From positions 558,001-622,000 of the forward strand of contig NZ_JAADJT010000001.1 in the NCBI RefSeq assembly GCF_011090165.1: 64,000 bases of DNA, given 5' to 3'. The position numbers and the translations under genes were made by a program. The notes under the pieces are model-generated. The model was not told the origin of the DNA, ran no database searches, and worked only from the letters and a program-made list of their open reading frames with translations. The stretch comes from Duganella aceris (lineage in GTDB: Bacteria; Pseudomonadota; Gammaproteobacteria; Burkholderiales; Burkholderiaceae_D). Of the stretch, positions 36,554-44,793 are shown one piece after another (within the stretch, counting starts at the first letter, position 1; each line of letters begins with the position of its first letter).

Positions 36554-37453
36554 ATGAAACGGGACGCCACGCCCTCGCCGCTCGATCAGATGATCGACAT
36601 CGTGCAGCATCATGTGCGGCGCGACGGCAGGGTGGCGACGGCGATCCCCTTCCTGTCGCTGCTGCACGCCTCGCAGCCGACGCCGGTCACGCGGGGCGTG
36701 CTCAAGCCGTCGTGCTGCATGATCCTGCAAGGGAGCAAGCGGCTGCACCTGGCGGCCGAGGTGCTGGACTACGGACCCGGCGAATACCTGGTGGTGTCGG
36801 TGGATCTGCCGGCCGCCGGCCATGTCGTCGTCGCCTCGTCCGACCAGCCCTACCTGTTGCTCAACCTCGAACTCGATCCGCAGGAAATCGCCGCCGTGGT
36901 GCTGGAGGCGCGACTGTCGATGGAAGCCCCTGAACCGGTGCGCGGCGCCTTCATCGGCCGTTCCGACGCGCCGTTGCAGGAAGCCTTGTACAAGCTGGTG
37001 CGCCTGCTCGACGCCCCGGCGCCGGAGGCGGCGTTCCTGGCGGTGGGCCTGAAGCGCGAGATCATCTACCGCCTGCTGACCGGCGCCAACGGCCGCCAGC
37101 TGTACCAGAACATCGTGCTCGATCAGCAGGATCGCGGCATCGGCAAGGCCATCGCCTGGCTCAAGCAGCACTACGCCGAGCCGGTCAAGGTCGAGGATCT
37201 GGCGCAGGCCACCAATATGAGCGTCTCGTCGCTGCACCACCGCTTCAAGGCGGTCACCACGATGGGGCCGATGCAGTACCAGAAGCAGCTGCGGCTGCAA
37301 CAGGCGCGCAACCTGCTGCTGCAAGGCGATATCGACGCCTCGACCGCCGCCTACAGGGTCGGCTACGAAAGCCAGTCGCAATTCAGCCGCGAGTACCGGC
37401 GCCTGTTCGGCGCGCCGCCGATGCAGGACATGAAAAAACTACGCACGCCATGA
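36554..37453 (+). CDS. AraC-family transcriptional regulator
   Basis: 299 residues. The N-terminal half is the AraC_N type domain (VTRGVLKPSCCMILQGSKRLHL, then PGEYLVVSVDLP). The C-terminal 100 residues are the DNA-binding part (KVEDLAQATNMSVSSLHHRFKAV and ASTAAYRVGYESQSQFSREYRRLFG). Targets are unknown. It starts 7 bases after uvrA and overlaps the next gene by four (ATGA), so it may share a transcript with both. Confidence 0.92.
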   Translation: MKRDATPSPLDQMIDIVQHHVRRDGRVATAIPFLSLLHASQPTPVTRGVLKPSCCMILQGSKRLHLAAEVLDYGPGEYLVVSVDLPAAGHVVVASSDQPYLLLNLELDPQEIAAVVLEARLSMEAPEPVRGAFIGRSDAPLQEALYKLVRLLDAPAPEAAFLAVGLKREIIYRLLTGANGRQLYQNIVLDQQDRGIGKAIAWLKQHYAEPVKVEDLAQATNMSVSSLHHRFKAVTTMGPMQYQKQLRLQQARNLLLQGDIDASTAAYRVGYESQSQFSREYRRLFGAPPMQDMKKLRTP

Positions 37454-38343
37454 AGCTCAACAAAACACACTTGCTGCCGGCGGGCCTCGCGCTGTTCGCC
37501 ATCGCCGCCATGGGGCTGCTGGCCGACAAGGCCTGGTCGGAGAAACAGCAGCAGCTCGACCTGATCACCAATGTCTACAAGGACCACCTGTCGCGGCCCG
37601 AGGTCAGGCAGGCCAGCCAGATGCCGGCCGGCTTCTACTCGCAGGAACTGGAATCGCTGGTCACCGCCAACAGCCATCTGTGCGACAGCCTGGCGCGCGG
37701 CGACGAGATCTGCGGTTATGGCGCCGATGGCGACGTATTCCTCGATACGCAGGAAACCGGCCCGGGTCTCGACTTCGAAAAATCCGGCTTCAAGGCCGAG
37801 CGCACCGGCGACGACGCGGTCGAGGTGAACTTCAACGTCTACCCGGAACACGGCGAGGCGTATGCGCGGCGGCTGACGTACCAGCTGGTCCGGGTGCCAG
37901 GCGGCTGGCGCGTCGACGACGTGCGCTTCGCCAACGGTACCACGATGCGGCAGGAGATCCAGCGCGAGAACGAAGCGGTGCTGGCCAACGCCAGCGACCT
38001 GCCCGACACCGCGTCCTGGGTGTTCCACTACCTCGGCAACGAGGACGCGATGGAACGCGCCACGCGCTTCATCGCCTTCCCGGTGCAGGTGTGCGACGAA
38101 TACGGCAGCTGCGCCGGCATGCGCAAGGACGATCCGAGATTGCTGCAGGCGCTCGACGCCCTGCGCTCGGTCTACTACGGCCACGCCCCCGGCGAAGAAG
38201 GCCTGCGCCCGTTGCCGAAGGTGGCCCAGGCGCCTAGCGCCGAAGGCAAGGTGGTCGCGGTGGACGCCCTCGACTTCAGCTTCCAGGCCCGGGCCTGGTG
38301 GATCACCAGGATAGACCTGAGCAGGGTTACTGCGCAGCGGTGA
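37450..38343 (+). CDS. Exported protein, DUF3828-like
   Basis: 297 residues. The N terminus has a signal or membrane anchor (7-29). The following 110 residues (ITNVYKDHLSRPEVRQASQM to VRVPGGWRVDDVRFANGTTM) resemble DUF3828, a small NTF2-like domain of Gram-negative periplasmic proteins. Residues 180-290 are not recognised and hold a Cys pair (CDEYGSC). The gene is coupled to the AraC gene by an ATGA overlap. Its end overlaps the convergent DUF885 gene by 17 bases. The function is unknown. Confidence 0.65.
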   Translation: MKLNKTHLLPAGLALFAIAAMGLLADKAWSEKQQQLDLITNVYKDHLSRPEVRQASQMPAGFYSQELESLVTANSHLCDSLARGDEICGYGADGDVFLDTQETGPGLDFEKSGFKAERTGDDAVEVNFNVYPEHGEAYARRLTYQLVRVPGGWRVDDVRFANGTTMRQEIQRENEAVLANASDLPDTASWVFHYLGNEDAMERATRFIAFPVQVCDEYGSCAGMRKDDPRLLQALDALRSVYYGHAPGEEGLRPLPKVAQAPSAEGKVVAVDALDFSFQARAWWITRIDLSRVTAQR

Positions 38344-40135
38344 CGCGCGTCTGCTTCGCTTTCTCGACGGCCACCCACTCCTTGACGTGGGTTTCCAGCA
38401 CATCCATCGGCAGCGCGCCGGCGCCCAGCACCTGGTCGTGGAAGCGGCGAATGTCGAAGCCGGTGCCCAACTCCTTGCGGGCGTAGTCGCGCAGCGCCAG
38501 GATCTTCAGCTGGCCGATCTTGTAGCCCAGCGCCTGCCCCGGCCACACGATGTAGCGGTCGGTCTCGCTCTGTACTTCCACTTCCTCGATGCCGGAATGG
38601 TCGTGGAAGAAGTCCACCACCTGCTGGCGGTTCCACTGCTTGTAGTGCAGGCCGGTGTCCACCACCAGCCGGATCGCGCGCAGCATCTCGTCCTGCAAAT
38701 GGCCGTAGTAGCTGTAAGGGTCTTTATAGAAGCCCAGCTCCTCGCCCAGACGCTCCGAGTACAAGGCCCAGCCTTCGGCGTAGGCGGTGTAGTTGCCCTG
38801 CTGGCGGAAGGTCGGCAAGCCTTCGATCTCCTGCGCGATGGTCAGCTGCATGTGGTGGCCCGGCACGCCTTCATGCAGCGCCGTGGTTTCGATGTCGATG
38901 GTGGAGCGGTGCTCGAAATCGCCGGTGTTGACCATCACCCGGCCCGGACGCTTGCCGTCCGGCGAACCGGGCATGTAAGCCGCCGCCGACGCGCCCTTCT
39001 CGCGGAACTCCTCGACCGGCTTGATCTCCACCTTCCCCTTCGGCAGCACGCCGAACTGGTTGGACAGCTGGGTGTACATCTGGTCCGTGTATTTCTGATA
39101 CAGGTCGATGATCTCCTGGCGCGATGTCGGATGCAGCGCCGGGTTGTCGGCCACGGCCTTGTTGAACGACTTCAGATCCTGGTAGCCCAGCTTCTGCGCG
39201 GTCGCCAGCATCTGGCCCTCGATGCGCGCCACTTCAGCCAGGCCCAGTTGATGGATCTCTTCCGGCGTCATGTCGGTGGTGGTCGACGACTTGGCCTTGT
39301 AGGCGTAGCGCGCCGCGCCGTCGGGCAGCGACCACATGCCCACGTCCTTGCGGCCGTGCGGAAGGTATTTGCCGCCGGTGTAGATGGCCAGCTTCTTGTA
39401 CGCCGGCGCCACGTCGTTCTTCACCGCCGCCAGGATCGCCTTGCTCAAGCGCGCCTTGTCGGCGGCCGAGAAATCTTTCGGGAATTTCTTCAGCGGCTCG
39501 GCGTAGGGCGAGTCGGCCGGCTTCATCGCCGCCACATCCTCGCACTGCTTGACGATCTTCGGAATCAGGAACTGCGGCGGCATCAGCTTGTCGTGCACAC
39601 CCTTCTCCATCTGCACGCGGGTCTGCTCGAACAGCTTGGGCAGCGCGTGCAGGCGCTTGATGTAGTCCTCGTAATCCTTGACCGTCTCGAAGTTCAGCGC
39701 CGAGATGATCATCGGCCCGTCGATGTGGATGCCGGAGTTTTGCGCCAGCGGCATCTCCCAATCCTTGAAACGCGCGCCGTCGATGGTCTGACGCAGCTGG
39801 CGCAGCATCAGCTCGCGGTTCAGCTGCTCCTGCAGCGGGAAGCCGGCGGTGTCGATCGCTTCGAAGCGCTTGAGGAAATCGGCGCTGGCCTTCAGGTCGG
39901 CATCGATGCCGGCCTGCGAAAAGTCGGACCACTTGTCGTTGTAGCGTTTGTCGCCCATCAGCGACGCCCATTCGGGGCTGGTGCGCATGGTGTATTCCCA
40001 TTGCTCCTTGATCAGCGTGTTCAGCGCCGCGCGGCGGCCCTCCAGGTCGGGGGCGGTATCGGCGGCATGGGCCGCGCCCAGGATCAGTGAGAACAACAGG
40101 GCGCTGGCGGCGCCGATGCGGGTGGTGGTGTTCAT
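38327..40135 (-). CDS. DUF885 family secreted metal-dependent hydrolase
   Basis: 602 residues, full family length, with a signal peptide (1-24). The metal-site signature HEGVPGHH lies at 421-428 and EGWALYSERLG follows 35 residues later, both characteristic of DUF885. The fold is related to thermolysin-like carboxypeptidases, so a peptidase role in the periplasm is likely but not shown. It has no evident operon partners. Confidence 0.88.
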   Translation of the reverse strand: MNTTTRIGAASALLFSLILGAAHAADTAPDLEGRRAALNTLIKEQWEYTMRTSPEWASLMGDKRYNDKWSDFSQAGIDADLKASADFLKRFEAIDTAGFPLQEQLNRELMLRQLRQTIDGARFKDWEMPLAQNSGIHIDGPMIISALNFETVKDYEDYIKRLHALPKLFEQTRVQMEKGVHDKLMPPQFLIPKIVKQCEDVAAMKPADSPYAEPLKKFPKDFSAADKARLSKAILAAVKNDVAPAYKKLAIYTGGKYLPHGRKDVGMWSLPDGAARYAYKAKSSTTTDMTPEEIHQLGLAEVARIEGQMLATAQKLGYQDLKSFNKAVADNPALHPTSRQEIIDLYQKYTDQMYTQLSNQFGVLPKGKVEIKPVEEFREKGASAAAYMPGSPDGKRPGRVMVNTGDFEHRSTIDIETTALHEGVPGHHMQLTIAQEIEGLPTFRQQGNYTAYAEGWALYSERLGEELGFYKDPYSYYGHLQDEMLRAIRLVVDTGLHYKQWNRQQVVDFFHDHSGIEEVEVQSETDRYIVWPGQALGYKIGQLKILALRDYARKELGTGFDIRRFHDQVLGAGALPMDVLETHVKEWVAVEKAKQTRVTAAQ

Positions 40136-40341
40136 GTCGGCCTATCCATAAAAAGTGTCGAGCATGCACTGTAATCAAAGGACGCGCGCGGCGCCGGGCG
40201 ATTCAGACCAAACGCCGAAAGCCCGGCATGAAACGCAAAATCCCGCGACAGGCAGGATCAGGCAAACATGCGGCAGAAACCCCTCTGACGCGCCGGCGCG
40301 CCGATCCCTAGAATGGCTACATCAACCAACGAGGAGCAGTC

Positions 40342-41775
40342 ATGCACATCATCGATAAAATCTACATCAACGGCCAGTTCGTCACGCCGCACGGCAGCGA
40401 GGTGCTGGACCTGGTCAATCCGACCACCGGCCGGGTGGACGGCCAGGTGCGCCTGGGCGACGTGGAGGACGCGCGCCGCGCCGTCGCCGCCGCCAAGGCG
40501 GCCTTCCCCGCCTTCTCCCGCAGCAGCAAGGCCGAACGCGGCGCCATCCTGCAACGGCTGCACGACGCGGTGCTGGCGCGCGCCGAGCAGGCCACCGCCG
40601 CGCTGGTCGAGGAATATGGCGGCCCGGTCAACACCAGCGCCGGCCGCTCGCAATACACCGCCGCCATGTTCCTCGATGTCAGGACGGTGATGCAGCAGCA
40701 CGAATTCACCAGGACCATCGGCGTATCGAAGGTGGTGCTGGAGCCGATGGGCGTGGTCGGCGTCATCACGCCGTGGAATTCCAGCGCCTGGTTCGTCGCC
40801 AACAAGGTGGCCGCCGCGATCGCGGCCGGCTGCACGGTGGTGGTCAAGCCCAGCGAATTGAGCGCGCGGCAGAACCAGATCCTGGCCGAGGCCATCCACG
40901 AAGCGAAGCTGCCGCCGGGCGTGGTCAACATCGTCAATGGACGCGGCGACGTGGTGGGTGCGGAGTTGAGCGTGCATCCCGACGTCACCAAGATTTCCTT
41001 CACCGGCTCCACGCCGGTCGGCAAGACCATCGCCCGCCTCGGCGTCGACAGCATGAAGCGCATCGCGCTGGAACTGGGCGGCAAGAGCGCCAACGTGATC
41101 CTCGACGACGCCGATTTCGAGCGCGCGATCCCGAACGCGGTGGCGGCCTGCTTCATGAACAACGGCCAGGCCTGCATCGCCGGCACGCGGCTGCTGGTGC
41201 CCGAGCACCGGCTGGAAGAGGTCAAGCTGCTGGCCAAGATGGCGGCGGAGGCGGTGCTGGTCGGCGATCCGCGCGATCCGGCGGTGGCGCTGGGGCCGAT
41301 CGTCACGCAAAAACAATATGAGCGCGTGCAGGGCTACATCGCCAAGGGCATCGAGGAAGGCGCCGAGCTGGTGACCGGCGGCCTGGGCAAGCCGCCGGGG
41401 CTGGAGGCCGGCCACTTCGTCAAGCCGACCGTGTTCGCGTGCGTCACGCCGCACATGACCATCGCCAGGGAAGAGATCTTCGGCCCGGTGCTGTCGATCC
41501 TGACCTACCGCAGCGAAGAAGAAGCGATCGCGATGGCCAACGACACGCCATACGGCCTGCAAGCCTACGTCAGTTCGACCGATCTGGCGCGCGCCAACCG
41601 CGTGGCCGAACAACTGGTGGCCGGCCGGGTGCACATCAACGGCATCCACTGGGATCTGAACGCGCCGTTCGGCGGCTTCAAGCAATCGGGCATCGGGCGC
41701 GAATTCGGCCCGTACGGCCTCGATTCCTACCTGGAGACCAAGGCTATTCTGGGCGAAACGGCGCAATACCGCTAA
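40342..41775 (+). CDS. NAD(P)-dependent aldehyde dehydrogenase
   Basis: 477 residues. The catalytic Cys278 is in NNGQACIAGTR and the general base Glu244 in ALELGGKSANVI. The cofactor loop is GSTPVGKTIARL, and EEIFGPVLSI is present. The lack of an ARRAM-type helix or a typical betaine/lactaldehyde signature makes the substrate unclear. GAGGAGCAG precedes ATG 40342. The stop overlaps the convergent HAD gene by 32 bases. Confidence 0.92.
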   Translation: MHIIDKIYINGQFVTPHGSEVLDLVNPTTGRVDGQVRLGDVEDARRAVAAAKAAFPAFSRSSKAERGAILQRLHDAVLARAEQATAALVEEYGGPVNTSAGRSQYTAAMFLDVRTVMQQHEFTRTIGVSKVVLEPMGVVGVITPWNSSAWFVANKVAAAIAAGCTVVVKPSELSARQNQILAEAIHEAKLPPGVVNIVNGRGDVVGAELSVHPDVTKISFTGSTPVGKTIARLGVDSMKRIALELGGKSANVILDDADFERAIPNAVAACFMNNGQACIAGTRLLVPEHRLEEVKLLAKMAAEAVLVGDPRDPAVALGPIVTQKQYERVQGYIAKGIEEGAELVTGGLGKPPGLEAGHFVKPTVFACVTPHMTIAREEIFGPVLSILTYRSEEEAIAMANDTPYGLQAYVSSTDLARANRVAEQLVAGRVHINGIHWDLNAPFGGFKQSGIGREFGPYGLDSYLETKAILGETAQYR

Positions 41776-42385
41776 GCAGTTCGTCGACCTGGCGGAACAC
41801 TCGCGCCGGCTGTTCCGCGATCAGCGCGTCGACGTGGTTGTAGCCCCAGGCCACGGCGCCGAAATCGACGCCGGCTTCGGCGGCGACCTTGGCGTCGCGG
41901 ATCTCGTCGCCGATCAGCATCGCATGCTCAGGCGCGACGCCGCTGGCGGCCAGCACCTTGCGGATCTTGGGCAGCTTGCCGAACAGCGCGGCGCCGCATT
42001 CGCACTGGCTGAACAGGGAAGCGATGTCCGGGCCCAGCGTCTTGACCACGTTGCTGCGCGAATTGGAGCTGACGATGGTCAGCTCGACGCCGCGCGCCTT
42101 CAGCTCGCGCAGCACATCCTCGATGCCGCCGAACAAACGGATGTCGGTGACGCTGCGCGCCATGCCGGAGCGCATGAAGGTGGCGATGGCCGGCACCTTC
42201 CACAACGGCACCTCGTGGATCGCCATCATCTGCCGCGCGTCCAGCGCGCGCAGCGCCTGCTGGCGGTCGCGGTCCAGGCGCTTGAAGCCGTACTTGTCGG
42301 CGGCCTCGTCGAACAAGCGCAGGAACACCGGCAGCGTGTCGGCCAGCGTCCCGTCGAAATCAAAGATGATGAGCTTGCGGTTCAA
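41744..42385 (-). CDS. HAD-family hydrolase
   Basis: 213 residues from TTG 42385, the only start that gives a normal N terminus (MNRKLIIFDFDGTLADT, nucleophile Asp9, acid Asp11). The other motifs are IVSSNSRSN (Thr/Ser loop), a Lys in KLPKIRKVL and LIGDEIRDAKVAAEAG. It belongs to the phosphoglycolate-phosphatase-like subgroup. GAGGA, part of it overlapping the stop of the 37-codon ORF upstream, serves as ribosome site. Both are probably repressed by the nearby TetR protein, whose operator lies before the small ORF. Confidence 0.85.
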   Translation of the reverse strand: MNRKLIIFDFDGTLADTLPVFLRLFDEAADKYGFKRLDRDRQQALRALDARQMMAIHEVPLWKVPAIATFMRSGMARSVTDIRLFGGIEDVLRELKARGVELTIVSSNSRSNVVKTLGPDIASLFSQCECGAALFGKLPKIRKVLAASGVAPEHAMLIGDEIRDAKVAAEAGVDFGAVAWGYNHVDALIAEQPARVFRQVDELLSGIAPFRPE

Positions 42386-42392
42386 ACGATCC

Positions 42393-42506
42393 TCAGAAAA
42401 TGACGAAGTCCTCGTTACTTCGGGGCAGCGAGCGCAGGATACACCACAAGCTGCTGCGCGACGCAAAGTACAAGCCTACCGGAATCAGTAATAGTAAAAC
42501 AGTCAT
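42393..42506 (-). CDS. Short membrane-anchored protein of 37 residues
   Basis: An ATG at 42506 with GGAGGG 4 bases upstream opens a 37-residue frame (TGA 42393-42395). It has a hydrophobic N-terminal half (MTVLLLLIPVGLYFA) and a polar C-terminal half (LRSLPRSNEDFVIF). It is followed after 7 bases by the TTG start of the HAD gene, whose ribosome site overlaps this stop, a design for coupled translation. A TetR-like operator lies 14 bases upstream. I know no named family. The ribosome site, coupling and operator support that it is real. Confidence 0.7.
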   Translation of the reverse strand: MTVLLLLIPVGLYFASRSSLWCILRSLPRSNEDFVIF

Positions 42507-42519
42507 GATGCCCTCCGAT

Positions 42520-42539
42520 TTTCGCACACATGTGCGAAA
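42520..42539 (-). promoter_or_regulatory. TetR operator upstream of the small ORF and HAD gene
   Basis: TTTCGCACACATGTGCGAAA has perfect 9-base arms with a 2-base centre. The same site, with one change, recurs at 43203-43222 at the start of the adjacent TetR gene. It lies between the TetR gene and the small ORF and is the probable control point of the small ORF and HAD gene. Confidence 0.75.
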
Positions 42540-42575
42540 TTAATTGAAACGGACCGCGCACGCAGGGCGGCGCGA

Positions 42576-43193
42576 TTACTCAGGATCGTTGAAGCTTTTG
42601 TAGGTCGAGATCAGTCGGTTGAAGGCGCGCAGCATGTGGCGGCCGGCATGCTCGTCGTGCAGGAACCGGCTATCGTGGACCAGTCCCACAACCAGGCTGC
42701 TGATTTCGTAAACCAGTTGGGCGGCGTCGGTATCGGGGCGCAGCTGGCCCAGCTCCACCGCCTGCAGGATGGTCTTGCGCAGCGACGCGCGCCATGCCAC
42801 GGCGCCTTGTTGCAGACGGTCGCGCAGCGGGCCGTGCTGGTCGTCGAACTCGAAGGCGCCGGCGCTGTAGAGGCAGGCGTTGCGCAGGCCCTCGTCGGCG
42901 GCGCGCCGCGACCAGGCGCCGACCATGGCCATCAAGCGCGGCAAGCCCCTGGGCAGTTGCAGCGACGGCAGGAACACTTCCTGCGCAAAGCGGCGGTCGT
43001 ATTCATCGAGCACGGCGGACTGCAAGGACTCCAGCGAGCCGACGCGGGAAAACACGCCGCTTTTGCTGATACCGGTGCGCTTGGCCAGCTCGCCGAGCGA
43101 CAGCTTGCCGATGCCCTCGGCGGCCGCCATCCGCAGCGCGGCCTCGATGATGGTGGCGTAAGTCGCCTCGCTTTTTGCGGTCAGGGTGTCCAT
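42576..43193 (-). CDS. TetR-family repressor
   Basis: 205 residues from ATG 43193 (MDTLTAKSEATY). The earlier in-frame start would read through a palindrome and is rejected. The N-terminal helix-turn-helix is typical (LSLGELAKRTGISKSGVFSRVGS). The C-terminal domain fits the TetR_C group with a conserved WRASLRKTI. Operators at 43203-43222 and 42520-42539 suggest control of itself and of the downstream small ORF and HAD gene. Confidence 0.92.
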   Translation of the reverse strand: MDTLTAKSEATYATIIEAALRMAAAEGIGKLSLGELAKRTGISKSGVFSRVGSLESLQSAVLDEYDRRFAQEVFLPSLQLPRGLPRLMAMVGAWSRRAADEGLRNACLYSAGAFEFDDQHGPLRDRLQQGAVAWRASLRKTILQAVELGQLRPDTDAAQLVYEISSLVVGLVHDSRFLHDEHAGRHMLRAFNRLISTYKSFNDPE

Positions 43194-43202
43194 GGATCGA
43201 AC

Positions 43203-43222
43203 TTTAGCACACCTGTGCGAAA
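43203..43222 (-). promoter_or_regulatory. TetR operator at the TetR gene
   Basis: TTTAGCACACCTGTGCGAAA matches the site at 42520-42539 (one substitution in the arms, another 2-base centre). It lies 10 bases before the TetR start codon, so bound repressor would block its own transcription. Confidence 0.75.
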
Positions 43223-43244
43223 TAACAAGCAAAAAAAAACCCCC

Positions 43245-43329
43245 GGTGTCAGTGCCGACATTCGGACACAGGCTCAACCGTAGTGGTGCATTACGGTTGA
43301 GCCTGTGTCCGAATGTCGGCACTGACACC
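43245..43329. repeat. Long perfect palindrome next to the IS110 element
   Basis: Two exact 38-base arms (43245-43282 and 43292-43329) surround a 9-base loop. The outer 21 bases match the repeat at 5531-5655. Beyond the left arm is a run of nine A, so transcripts leftward from the insertion sequence meet a stem followed by nine U, a strong terminator. The arms extend with gaps into CCCCC and GGGG. Confidence 0.9.
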
Positions 43330-43352
43330 GAGGGGTGTCCCTATGCACTTCG

Positions 43353-44558
43353 TCAAGCAGTTGCGAGAGGTGCAGGGCAATAAAGTGTCCCGTCTCGCAT
43401 CATGGCGTACATCACGTCGCAGCGCCGCCTTGCGAGAGCGATCAGTGCTTGGTTGTGCCGTTTGCCTTGGCTGATCTTTCGGGCATAGTAAGCCCGCGAC
43501 ACTGGGTCCCGGAGTGCGGCAAAGGCCGACAGGAACAACGCTCGCTTGAGCACTTTATTGCCTCGTCTCGATGGATGCTCGCCGCGAATCGAGGAGCCGG
43601 AACGACGGGTAACTGGCGCCAGCCCAGCATAGGCCGCGAGGTGAGCAGCAGAGGCAAACGCTTTTGCGGCGACCTCTGTAAGGAGTCGGGCAGCGGTCCT
43701 GACGCCGACTCCTGGCATGCTGGTCAGGACTGAGTAAAGAGGGTGTACTTGCACCAGCCGTTCAACCTCTTGGGCGACCTCGTCGCGCTGACGGCGCAGT
43801 GCCGCGAGCTGGTGCGCCAGGCGCGGCAAGACAATTGTTGCGGCGTTTGTTCCTGGCACAATCACCGTTTGCTCGGAAAGTGCCAGGAAAACTTCATGGG
43901 CTAAGCTTTTACCCATTCGAGGGGCGAGCTTGCTCAGTTTGTTCGCAAGGCTCTTTTCGCTGGTGGCGGCAAGGCTCGCCGGTGATGGATGCCGTTGTAG
44001 CAGGTCCAGTACAGCCGGGTGATCAAGTCGCGGGCCAATAACGCGCTCCAGCGCTGGATGGATTTGTGTCAGTAGTCCGCGAATTCGGTTACTTGTCTGG
44101 GTAATCTGATCGGCCAGATCATCGTCAAAACCGCACAGCATGGTCAGCTCCGCCAACTGCTCATCATCGAGACGAAGTGAGCGCAGTGCATGCGGCATTG
44201 AGCGTGCCGCTTCGGCGATGATGGCGGCGTCTCGTGCATCGGTCTTGGCTTCGCCAGCGTGCAGATCCGCAATTCGGCGCATGGCAAGGCCGGGGAGATA
44301 TGCCACCAGGATACCCTCGGCTCTGGCGACGGTCACCGGCAATGCTCCGATGGTTGTAGGCTGGTCAACGACCAGCAGTAGCTTGCCGTGTTCCTTGAGG
44401 CTGGAAATCAGCGATCGCAGCCTCGTTTCGTCATTTGGCATCGCCTTATCGAACAAACGTTTGCCAGCTCTGCTCAGTGCAAGGGCATGGTGTTCTCCCT
44501 TGCCGACGTCAACTCCAATAAAGACATCTACAGCATCGTAATGTTCAATCGCGTCCAT
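43353..44558 (-). CDS. IS110-family transposase
   Basis: 401 residues from ATG 44558. The N-terminal RuvC-like domain begins FIGVDVGKGEHHALAL, with Asp17 as first catalytic acid. The C-terminal Tnp_20 domain has SMPGVGVRTAARLLTE, AYAGLAPVTRRSGSSIRGEH and the Ser-rich RRSGSS segment expected to hold the catalytic serine. Length is normal and there is no frameshift, so the element may be active. Recombination in this family is guided by an RNA from the noncoding end. Confidence 0.95.
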   Translation of the reverse strand: MDAIEHYDAVDVFIGVDVGKGEHHALALSRAGKRLFDKAMPNDETRLRSLISSLKEHGKLLLVVDQPTTIGALPVTVARAEGILVAYLPGLAMRRIADLHAGEAKTDARDAAIIAEAARSMPHALRSLRLDDEQLAELTMLCGFDDDLADQITQTSNRIRGLLTQIHPALERVIGPRLDHPAVLDLLQRHPSPASLAATSEKSLANKLSKLAPRMGKSLAHEVFLALSEQTVIVPGTNAATIVLPRLAHQLAALRRQRDEVAQEVERLVQVHPLYSVLTSMPGVGVRTAARLLTEVAAKAFASAAHLAAYAGLAPVTRRSGSSIRGEHPSRRGNKVLKRALFLSAFAALRDPVSRAYYARKISQGKRHNQALIALARRRCDVMYAMMRDGTLYCPAPLATA

Positions 44559-44599
44559 GCGACCTCCCGCTACAAGAGGTTGTAATGGCCAACAACTTA

Positions 44600-44780
44600 C
44601 GGCAGCAGGTCTCGGCATCCACGTTACGGATGGCCTCAGGATTCCCTCTGGACCAAGTCCCTATCAGCGATCACCAGCCACCCACCAAGTTCGGTGACAA
44701 CACCCCCCGGATCATGGGCGACTGGGGGCAACAATCATGCCGAACTTGGCTGGCCAAAACCTTGAGGATCAAGGTCTGTA
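44600..44780 (-). ncRNA. Candidate bridge RNA of the IS110 element
   Basis: This stretch lies 5' of the transposase, where IS110-group elements encode their bridge RNA. It holds a perfect 10-bp stem (CCAAGTTCGG at 44685-44694 with its complement at 44740-44749) around a 45-base loop, itself able to pair CCCCC with GGGGG. The borders and the target- and donor-binding loops are not resolved by eye. No long ORF of its own is seen. Confidence 0.4.
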
Positions 44781-44793
44781 TATAGTAACGGGG

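Larger units (their letters stand above)
43332..44785 (-). mobile_element. IS110-family insertion sequence, approximate extent
   Basis: The transposase and an upstream noncoding leader of about 225 bases lie between the palindrome ending at 43329 and the pckG stop at 44794. Ends cannot be fixed because IS110 elements lack clear inverted repeats and no target duplication is seen. The transposase stop is only 23 bases from the palindrome. It separates pckG from the TetR gene. Confidence 0.75.

Noticed and set aside
33697..36570. 957-codon - strand frame opposite uvrA
   Set aside because: Shadow of a highly conserved gene at high GC; composition rich in His/Arg/Val without motifs.
43194..43328. 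Longer TetR start upstream through the palindrome
   Set aside because: It would translate the palindrome and operator; ATG 43193 gives the usual TetR N terminus.
43332..44785. Larger mobile island or prophage around the IS110 element
   Set aside because: The flanking genes are housekeeping or regulatory genes of normal composition, and no integrase, tRNA or phage gene is present.
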